Assembly: GCA_964370605.1 (NCBI GenBank)
Contig: CAYJJX010000038.1
Span: 1 to 10,655, forward strand
Length of the DNA: 10,655 nt
Reading direction: 5' to 3'
From: CAYJBH01 sp964370605
Lineage (GTDB): Bacteria > Bacillota > Clostridia > Oscillospirales > Ruminococcaceae
The notes beneath the pieces are model-generated. The model did not search any database, was not told the origin of the DNA, and was given only the letters and a program-made list of their open reading frames with translations. The translations under genes were made by a program, and so were the position numbers. Shown here one piece after another: positions 5,176 to 10,655 of the stretch. Position 1 is the first letter of the stretch, and the number at the start of each line of letters is the position of its first letter.

Positions 5176-7284
5176 TTGAGTCGCTCAAATTTTGAAGAAA
5201 GTTGTCGAAAGATTTTTTCAAGGTTTGAGCGGTTGTTTTTTTTTATTACTATATTTTGTATGAACTATTTTAGATTCTTATATATTTATATATCCGTTGT
5301 GTGGGTAGAGATCGTGCTGAAGTCATGGTGTTTCGGCATATCTTTTGATGCGGGTTTGCTATATATCTTTTTGTTCAGTTTGCCGATTGCAGGCGTGTTT
5401 ACACTGCTTTGTTTGCCGTTTTCTTTGAAAGCAAACAAGGTGGTTTTTGTTATAGTGTTGGCGGCGCTTGGGGTTTGGTTTTCGGCGCAGGCGATCTACT
5501 TCAACGTCTTTGGAACTGTGCTTTTGCCTGATAAGATTGCACTTGCGGGAGATGCTTTTAGTTCCTATTGGCGCGATGCTCTTGACGGTTTTATTTCAAC
5601 CCTGCCGGTCGTCATCCTGACGTTTTTGCCGCTTATTATCTTCTTTTTGCTTCATATATTCGCAAAGCGTGAAATAACTGTGGCAAGGTTTTTCGTGACT
5701 TCGTTTGAGCGCTGCGAAAGAAGATGGTTGAATATGCTCATCATTCTTGTTGTTGTGTTCACAACACATGTTGCCGCAGTCTTTGCCGTGTGGGTCTCTG
5801 ATGGTGGCATATTCAGCGCAAGCGCGGTCTACACCACTGCATGGACACCGGAGCTTTCGATGAGAAATTTTGGCAACCTTACCACCCAACGGTTGAATGT
5901 TGAACAGCTGATGTTTGGTGAGGACTACACACCGACTTTTAACGATTACTCAACTCAAGTGGAATTGAACGACATCGTTTCTTCAAGTGATTCGAGTAGC
6001 GCGAGCTCTTCAAATGACTCTGATTCAATGAGTGAGGAGGTGGTTGAGTATGAAGCGAACATTCTTTCTATTGATTTCGATGCTTTAGTTGCAGTAGAAG
6101 AGAATGAGACGATACGCGAGGCACATCAATATTTTTCGCAAAAAGAGCCTACCCTACAAAATGAATATACCGGCATGTTTGAGGGCAAAAACCTTATATT
6201 TATTACTGCCGAGGCATTTTGGCAGTATTCTGTCCACGAAGAATACACACCGACGCTTTATAAATTAGCAAATGAGGGGTTTGTGTTTGAGAATTTCTAC
6301 AATCCTCTCTGGTGGTCCAGCACCACCGATGGAGAATTTGTGGCAACGAACGGACTCTATGCGCTGAACTTTACCCAAGCGTTTTACGAGACGCATGACA
6401 ATTATATGCCGTATACCATGGGGAACATTATGGGGCAGGAAGGGTATGCGACAACCGCCTATCATAATCACTATTATGATTATTATGACAGACATCTGAC
6501 TCACACCAACATGGGTTATGATTTTTTTGCCATCGGAATGGGGCTGGAAGTCACCGAGAGTTGGCCGGAATCTGACCTTGAGATGATGGAGTTGACAATA
6601 CCGACGATTTTAGAAGGGGCGTATCCTTTTCATAGCTATTATATGACGGTCAGCGGCCACATGAATTATTCTTTCCTAGGCAATGCTATGTCGAGCAAAA
6701 ATTATGACGCAGTTTCCGACCTGCAGATGAGCGACGAGGCAAAGGCTTATATTGCCTGCAACATCGAGCTGGACAAAGCACTTGAGTACATATTGGATGA
6801 GCTGGAAAAAGCAGGAGAGTTGGAGAACACTGTGATTTGCCTTTCGTCCGATCATCACCCATATGGTCTGAGCGATGAAGCACTGGCTGAATTTCAAGGT
6901 GATTATGACTCGTTTGACCTGCAAAAAAGCACCTTGATACTCTGGAGTGGCGACATGGAAGAACCGGTCGTTGTCGAGAAAGTTGCCGCCTCGGTAGACA
7001 TATTGCCGACACTATTAAACTTGTTCGGTCTTGATTATGATTCGCGCCTCTTGATGGGAAATGACTTGCTGAGCGATACTCCGGGTCTTGTCCTTTTCTC
7101 CAATCAAAGCTTCATGACCGACGAAGGTCGATATGATTCTATGACCGACAACTGGATTGCAGATGCCGACAGCGATAAAGATATGTCGTATGCACAGGCG
7201 GTGTACAGTGAGATACAAGAGATGCTGGTTTATAACGAGCTAGTGATCATTGACGACTATTATTCATATATTTATCCCGAATAG
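5176..7284 (+). CDS. LtaS-type membrane phosphoglycerol transferase (sulfatase fold)
   Basis: A 702-residue membrane enzyme of the lipoteichoic acid synthase / MdoB-like family, which moves glycerol phosphate from phosphatidylglycerol onto a growing polymer outside the cell. Five TM helices lie at about 21-48, 60-82, 88-110, 141-162 and 185-207, as in LtaS. A linker with a serine-rich acidic tract (269-287) leads to the extracellular catalytic domain (about 335-640). Metal and catalytic residues are visible: Glu346 in FITAEAFW, nucleophile Thr383 in SSTTDGEF, His495 in SGHMNY and Asp559-His560 in SSDHHPYG. All are in family order. The nucleophile is preceded by WWSS rather than the GK of LtaS, so the exact polymer or head group is uncertain. 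Start choice is open: TTG 5176 has no Shine-Dalgarno site and an almost absent leader; TTG 5233 follows CAAGG by 9 nt; ATG 5260 begins right at TM1. A terminator follows. Confidence 0.85.
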   Translation: MSRSNFEESCRKIFSRFERLFFFITIFCMNYFRFLYIYISVVWVEIVLKSWCFGISFDAGLLYIFLFSLPIAGVFTLLCLPFSLKANKVVFVIVLAALGVWFSAQAIYFNVFGTVLLPDKIALAGDAFSSYWRDALDGFISTLPVVILTFLPLIIFFLLHIFAKREITVARFFVTSFERCERRWLNMLIILVVVFTTHVAAVFAVWVSDGGIFSASAVYTTAWTPELSMRNFGNLTTQRLNVEQLMFGEDYTPTFNDYSTQVELNDIVSSSDSSSASSSNDSDSMSEEVVEYEANILSIDFDALVAVEENETIREAHQYFSQKEPTLQNEYTGMFEGKNLIFITAEAFWQYSVHEEYTPTLYKLANEGFVFENFYNPLWWSSTTDGEFVATNGLYALNFTQAFYETHDNYMPYTMGNIMGQEGYATTAYHNHYYDYYDRHLTHTNMGYDFFAIGMGLEVTESWPESDLEMMELTIPTILEGAYPFHSYYMTVSGHMNYSFLGNAMSSKNYDAVSDLQMSDEAKAYIACNIELDKALEYILDELEKAGELENTVICLSSDHHPYGLSDEALAEFQGDYDSFDLQKSTLILWSGDMEEPVVVEKVAASVDILPTLLNLFGLDYDSRLLMGNDLLSDTPGLVLFSNQSFMTDEGRYDSMTDNWIADADSDKDMSYAQAVYSEIQEMLVYNELVIIDDYYSYIYPE

Positions 7285-7309
7285 TAAATGGTAAACACCA
7301 AAAATACCG

Positions 7310-7339
7310 AAAAGAGTGCATGTTTCAGTGCGCTCTTTT
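7310..7339 (+). terminator. Terminator after the LtaS-type gene
   Basis: Arms AAAAGAGTGC (7310-7319) and GCGCTCTTTT (7330-7339) pair along 10 bp with one T-G wobble, around a 10-nt loop. The T run is the end of the 3' arm, so it is short. It lies 25 bp after the stop codon at 7284. Confidence 0.7.
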
Positions 7340-7414
7340 AAGTTGTATAGTTATTTGCTTTAGAAAACGATCGGGGATTGACGGTAAGGAGTGTTGGTTT
7401 ACAAGTTAAACGAC

Positions 7415-7432
7415 TACAAAATGTATTTTGTA
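7415..7432. promoter_or_regulatory. 18-bp palindrome upstream of the SipL-like gene
   Basis: TACAAAAT-GT-ATTTTGTA is a perfect inverted repeat with 8-bp arms in the 212-bp gap before the spore-coat gene. It ends 64 bp before the start codon and just ahead of the candidate promoter, so it could be a regulator site. No family could be assigned. The rest of the gap shows no gene. Confidence 0.35.
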
Positions 7433-7438
7433 AAGAGT

Positions 7439-7467
7439 GTAATATTGCTCGTTACCCTGCATATATA
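7439..7467 (+). promoter_or_regulatory. Possible sigma-E-like (mother-cell) promoter of the SipL-like gene
   Basis: GTAATATT (7439-7446), 13 bp, then CATATATA (7460-7467) resembles the Bacillus sigma-E pattern (ATATT-like -35, about 14 bp, CATACAnT -10). Expression in the mother cell is what the gene product would need. The match is partial, and no good sigma-A promoter is seen in the same gap. Confidence 0.3.
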
Positions 7468-7496
7468 TTTTATGAGACAACAAGGGGGAATTTATT

Positions 7497-8993
7497 ATGG
7501 AACTTTCGGTAAAGGGTAGCAATATTCCGGCCTATCAAGGACTGCTTGACAGTTATTTTGAAATGCCGATCGAAACCGAAATGCTCGTGCCCGACTACAT
7601 TGCAGAGGTTTTTAAGATCATAAAGTGTACGGTGGGTCACACGGTATTTCAAAAAAGTCTGATTTCAGGCAAAATATTGATTGAAGGGTATCACAAGGTT
7701 GCGGTATACTATCAAACTGAGGGTAGCAATACCATATGCCAACTAGAACAAAAACTTCCGTTTTCTAAAAGCTTTGACTATCGGGGGGACGTAGCGGGGA
7801 AACACAGGATAACGGTTATCGGTAACTGTGAATACCTGAATTGTCGCGCTATAAATCAGCGGCGCATCGACGTTCGTGGGTCGTATAGCATGACCGCCTC
7901 GGTGCGATCATTCGTTGAGGCGGAGTGCGTGAGTTTTATCGATGAGCAGTCGATACAACAAAAATTGATAGATCTTTCGTATGTGCGTTACCTTTCAACG
8001 TTGGAAAAACAGTTTACTACCGAGACAGAAATTGAGTTTTTTGAGACGCCGGAAAGTGTACTGTATAACTTTAGCGGAGGTCGTATCACTTCAAGTGAAA
8101 TCGTAGGCGAAAAACTGATACTAAAAGGTGAGGCGAGATCAGAAATAGCCTACCTGTCGGACAGAGGAACTTTTATTAAGGAGAGCAAAGTTCTGCCGAT
8201 AAATCAGGTGGTAGATATTGATGTGCCGACACAGGATTGTATCGTTTGCCCCAGTGTAACGGTGACAAATTGCAGTATATTGAGCGCCGAAACAGGTGGT
8301 CACATATTGTCGCTTACCTGCTGTGTTTCTGCGGCAATATACATGGAGTGTGAGCAACAGGTGGTCGGTGATGCATTTGCAATCAATTCGAGTTATGAAG
8401 CCGATTATCGACCGGTGGAGATATTGACCGATAAAGAGCAGGTCAACACCGATCTCTTGCTTAATATACCGGCACCGGTAAATGATGATCTCGTGGCGAT
8501 TGCCGACTGTTTTGCGACACTTGGTGCGGTCAAGATAAATCACGGCGAAGCCGAGAATTCGGTGATGGGAGAGATAACAATTCATCTTATCTGTGAAAAT
8601 AATCTTGGTGAGCTATATTGTTTTGATAATACAGGTGAGTATAAAATCCCTTGCAATCTTTCGGTAGATGACAATCTTTATCTTGATATAGTTCCGAGTG
8701 TTATGGGCACGGCTTGCAATCTTTCAGGCAGTGAGGCAAGTGTAGAGGTATCGCTTGCACTGGGCGGTATAATCTGTAAAAAGACTACCTTTGAAGCTTT
8801 ACATGAAATTCGTTTAACCGAAGAAACAACCGAGCCGATTGATGCAGCACTCTGCATATATTTCGCCGAAACAGGGGAAGAGATATTCGATATAGCAAAG
8901 AGGTATGGAGCATCGCCGACACAGATTATGTCGCATAACGGTCTTACCGACGAGGTGCTGAAAACAAAACAACGTCTGATAGTTCCGGTATAA
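7497..8993 (+). CDS. SipL-like spore coat morphogenesis protein (SPOCS/DUF3794 + LysM)
   Basis: A 498-residue protein without signal peptide or TM segments. The N-terminal two-thirds contain repeated beta-rich SPOCS (DUF3794) units: a first clear copy at about 30-135 (VFKIIKCTVGH, SLISGKILIEGYHKVAVYY) and at least one further copy at about 175-290 (ILKGEARSEIAYLSDRG). The last 45 residues (454-497) are a LysM domain (YFAETGEEIFDIAKRYGASP, MSHNGL, QRLIVPV). Length and order match Clostridioides difficile SipL, the functional counterpart of Bacillus SpoVID, which uses its LysM domain to bind SpoIVA and hold the coat on the forespore. That the next gene encodes SpoIVA supports this. The ATG is preceded by AAGGGGG at a spacing of 8 nt. 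The family also has other spore-surface members, so orthology to sipL is likely, not proven. Confidence 0.82.
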   Translation: MELSVKGSNIPAYQGLLDSYFEMPIETEMLVPDYIAEVFKIIKCTVGHTVFQKSLISGKILIEGYHKVAVYYQTEGSNTICQLEQKLPFSKSFDYRGDVAGKHRITVIGNCEYLNCRAINQRRIDVRGSYSMTASVRSFVEAECVSFIDEQSIQQKLIDLSYVRYLSTLEKQFTTETEIEFFETPESVLYNFSGGRITSSEIVGEKLILKGEARSEIAYLSDRGTFIKESKVLPINQVVDIDVPTQDCIVCPSVTVTNCSILSAETGGHILSLTCCVSAAIYMECEQQVVGDAFAINSSYEADYRPVEILTDKEQVNTDLLLNIPAPVNDDLVAIADCFATLGAVKINHGEAENSVMGEITIHLICENNLGELYCFDNTGEYKIPCNLSVDDNLYLDIVPSVMGTACNLSGSEASVEVSLALGGIICKKTTFEALHEIRLTEETTEPIDAALCIYFAETGEEIFDIAKRYGASPTQIMSHNGLTDEVLKTKQRLIVPV

Positions 8994-9052
8994 CGACTCA
9001 GACTCCGATTCACTCGGATATTGTTCGTCAAACAAAAATTGGAGAATTAACT

Positions 9053-10312
9053 ATGCAAAACTATGATATCTATCGAGATATAGCTAATCGCACCGGTGGC
9101 GATATATATATTGGGGTGGTCGGACCGGTTCGTAGCGGAAAAAGTACGCTGATAAAGCGTTTTATGGAGGAAATGATAATTCCGGAGATTGACAGCGGCC
9201 CTCTTCGTTGTCGTACCATCGATGAACTGCCACAGTCGGCTGCCGGCAAGACCATAATGACAACAGAGCCGAAATTCATTCCGGAGCAGGCTATTACGCT
9301 GGAGCTTGAAGATGGCGCGCATTTCAATGCACGTATGATCGACTGTGTCGGCTATGTGGTGGAGGGTGCGAAAGGGCACATCGAAGACGGCAACGCACGC
9401 ATGGTAAAGTCGCCCTGGTTTGATCACGAGATACCGTTTGACATGGCGGCAGAAATAGGCACAAAGAAGGTGATTCAGGATCACTCCACCATCGGTTTGG
9501 TGGTCACTACCGATGGTAGCATCAGCGATATACCGAGGGCAGCATATCAAAACGCTGAACAACGTGTGATTGAAGAGCTACTGGAACTAAAAAAGCCGTT
9601 TGTGGTTCTGCTCAACACGGTTGATCCATATAGTGAGCGAGCAGTTTCACTGGCACAAGGACTCAGCGAACGGTACGGAGTGACGGTGAAACCGATAAAC
9701 TGCCTCGATCTCACCGAGACGGAATTTGCCGAAATATTGAAATCGGTGCTTTATGAATTTCCGGTCAAAGAAATTCGTGTAAACATGCCGAAATGGATTA
9801 ATCTGCTGGAAAAAGGTCATTGGCTACAGCAGTCGGTTTATGATGATGTGTTGCTTTACTCTGAAACGGTGGAGAAGATCAAAGATCTTTCCGACGTTAC
9901 CATGCTGAACACAAATCAAAATATCGACGATAGCCTGATAGAGAGTGTAAATCTCGGCACAGGAAGAGCGGATATTGCGATAACGCTGGAGGAAGATATC
10001 TTTTACAAGATTCTTGGTGAAGCGACAGGGCTTGATATCGTCGATGAAGCCAGCTTGATGCCCTGTGTGATCAAACTGGCAAGAGACAAGAAAGAGTATG
10101 AAAAGATCAAAAACGCGTTGGACGAGGTGGAAGCCACCGGATACGGAATTGTCATGCCGACACGAGAGGAACTCGTGTTGGAAGAGCCGGAGATAATCAA
10201 ACAGTCGGGAAGATACGGAGTGAAACTTCGTGCAAACGCTCCGTCAATACATATTGAGTGTATCAAACAGAAGTTATATTTTTGGGGGATGTGCGGGGAA
10301 AAGGCGGCGTGA
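9053..10312 (+). CDS. spoIVA: SpoIVA, spore coat base-layer ATPase, lacking its C-terminal domain
   Basis: Stage IV sporulation protein A polymerises with ATP hydrolysis on the mother-cell face of the forespore and forms the coat base. The N-terminal ATPase domain is fully recognisable: TGGDIYIGVVGPVRSGKST with Walker A GPVRSGKS (24-31, Lys30), DELPQSAAGKTIMTTEPKF with Thr70-Thr71 at the same numbers as in Bacillus subtilis, and MIDCVGY (Asp97). The middle domain runs to YGVKLRANAPSIH (388-400). After that the Bacillus protein continues for about 90 residues (its 492 total) to a conserved GLI-type end, while here 19 unrelated residues (IECIKQKLYFWGMCGEKAA) lead to a stop. No other frame downstream restores the missing domain. 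It is therefore either a truncated, possibly defective gene, or a variant. ATG with GGAG 8 nt upstream, 59 bp after the SipL-like gene, probably co-transcribed. Confidence 0.88.
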   Translation: MQNYDIYRDIANRTGGDIYIGVVGPVRSGKSTLIKRFMEEMIIPEIDSGPLRCRTIDELPQSAAGKTIMTTEPKFIPEQAITLELEDGAHFNARMIDCVGYVVEGAKGHIEDGNARMVKSPWFDHEIPFDMAAEIGTKKVIQDHSTIGLVVTTDGSISDIPRAAYQNAEQRVIEELLELKKPFVVLLNTVDPYSERAVSLAQGLSERYGVTVKPINCLDLTETEFAEILKSVLYEFPVKEIRVNMPKWINLLEKGHWLQQSVYDDVLLYSETVEKIKDLSDVTMLNTNQNIDDSLIESVNLGTGRADIAITLEEDIFYKILGEATGLDIVDEASLMPCVIKLARDKKEYEKIKNALDEVEATGYGIVMPTREELVLEEPEIIKQSGRYGVKLRANAPSIHIECIKQKLYFWGMCGEKAA

Positions 10313-10332
10313 GAGGAGGTTTGAGGTGGGGG
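10284..10332 (+). other. G-rich tract at the break in spoIVA
   Basis: A 49-bp stretch with runs GGGGG (10284), GGGG (10295), several GG pairs and GGGGG (10328) spans the aberrant end of spoIVA and its stop. It includes AGGAGGT (10314-10320), a full Shine-Dalgarno match not followed by any usable reading frame. Its composition differs from the AT-rich spacers around it. Confidence 0.6.
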
Positions 10333-10381
10333 TTCATATAATAATCTAATAATGCATGATAAATAAAATGAATAGTTTATG

Positions 10382-10414
10382 AAAGCGCTTCATGTGATGA
10401 TGAAGAGCTTTTTT
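10382..10414 (+). terminator. Rho-independent terminator after spoIVA
   Basis: Arms AAAGC-G-CTTCAT (10382-10393) and ATGAAG-A-GCTTT (10400-10411), with one G-A mismatch, enclose the loop GTGATG and run into six T (10409-10414). It lies 70 bp after the spoIVA stop and ends the sipL-spoIVA unit. Confidence 0.8.
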
Positions 10415-10468
10415 GTTTATTGTATTATAAAACAACAACTGAATTATAGACATAATCAATAAAAAATG

Positions 10469-10496
10469 TTGTAATCCTGTCTTTTTATGTTATAAT
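10469..10496 (+). promoter_or_regulatory. Promoter of the cytidylyltransferase gene
   Basis: TTGTAA (10469-10474), a 16-bp spacer and a perfect TATAAT (10491-10496) with TG at 10488-10489 (extended -10). Transcription would start near 10503, about 35 nt before the ATG at 10538. Confidence 0.75.
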
Positions 10497-10537
10497 GTAA
10501 TGGTTAGTACATTAATAATAATAGAGTGCAAGCTAAT

Positions 10538-10655
10538 ATGAAAAAGATTATAACCTACGGTTCATTCGACCTTTTTCACGAGGGGCATCGGCGTCTACTA
10601 GAGCGTGCAAAAGCTCTTGGCGATTATCTCATAGTTGGTGTTACAACAGAATATT
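10538..10655 (+). CDS. Glycerol-3-phosphate cytidylyltransferase-like protein, 5' part only
   Basis: The first 39 codons are present and the gene runs off the right edge. The protein opens MKKIITYGSFDLFHEGHRRL, the nucleotidylyltransferase HxGH signature (HEGH) in the TYGSFDLFHxGH context typical of TagD/TarD. Such enzymes join CTP and sn-glycerol 3-phosphate to CDP-glycerol for teichoic-acid-type polymers. Related cytidylyltransferases acting on other phosphates share this start, so the substrate is probable, not sure. No strong Shine-Dalgarno precedes the ATG (only AGAG/AAG-like bases), but the promoter upstream and the signature fix the start well. Confidence 0.85.
   Translation, partial: MKKIITYGSFDLFHEGHRRLLERAKALGDYLIVGVTTEY

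Noticed and set aside
7421..7519. Possible 32-codon peptide (MYFVKSVILLVTLHIYF...) overlapping the start of the SipL-like gene
   Set aside because: Its ATG lies inside the palindrome without a Shine-Dalgarno site, and the frame runs into the coat gene; most likely chance.
8139..8585. Antisense open frame (148 codons) opposite the SipL-like gene
   Set aside because: It mirrors SPOCS codons and resembles no protein family.
9047..9562. Long antisense open frame (171 codons) opposite spoIVA
   Set aside because: It lies fully inside the conserved spoIVA coding frame, has no recognisable domain and no ribosome binding site; it is a shadow.
10240..10312. A single frameshift as full explanation for the short SpoIVA
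   Set aside because: Neither of the other two frames continues with the expected C-terminal domain; both reach stops within about 30-35 codons, so a simple one-base indel does not restore the protein.
10379..10393. CcpA cre-like sequence TGAAAGCGCTTCA
   Set aside because: It is one base short of the cre symmetry and is explained as the 5' arm of the terminator after spoIVA.

Overview
The window looks like chromosomal DNA of an endospore-forming clostridial Firmicute. It carries homologues of two spore-coat morphogenesis proteins (a SipL-like SPOCS/LysM protein and SpoIVA), an LtaS-type membrane phosphoglycerol transferase, purine-rich ribosome binding sites, textbook sigma-A promoters and an oxygen-sensitive [FeFe]-hydrogenase-like module. 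The species cannot be named from the sequence. No mobile element, integrase, CRISPR array or rRNA was seen.

Layout. The left edge (1-55, minus strand) is the 5' part of tRNA-Ala(CGC) with a near-perfect promoter. Next, on the minus strand, is a membrane-anchored alpha/beta hydrolase with its terminator. It shares a 168-bp divergent control region with a plus-strand cluster: a TetR-family regulator, a flavin-reductase-like flavoprotein with a protochlorophyllide-reductase-like C-terminal segment, and a small unrecognised membrane protein. A long AT-rich palindrome lies between the two opposing -35 boxes and is the obvious candidate operator. The cluster ends at a perfect 15-bp hairpin.

The centre holds a 582-residue fusion: two ferredoxin-type [4Fe-4S] sites, a [FeFe]-hydrogenase H-cluster domain, a further four-cysteine Fe-S motif and a GGDEF diguanylate cyclase. 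The H-cluster cysteine ligands are kept but the proton-relay cysteine is not, while the cyclase catalytic residues are intact. This suggests a sensor that converts hydrogen or redox state into cyclic di-GMP. Behind its own consensus promoter follows a five-TM LtaS-type sulfatase-fold enzyme.

The right third is sporulation-related: the SipL-like protein followed 59 bp later by SpoIVA, two proteins known to bind each other during coat assembly. SpoIVA is well conserved to about residue 400, then loses the roughly 90-residue C-terminal domain at a G-rich tract. A terminator and a new promoter then precede the start of a TagD-like glycerol-3-phosphate cytidylyltransferase gene, cut by the right edge. 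The LtaS-type enzyme and the cytidylyltransferase hint at polyglycerol- or glycerol-phosphate cell-surface polymers in this organism.
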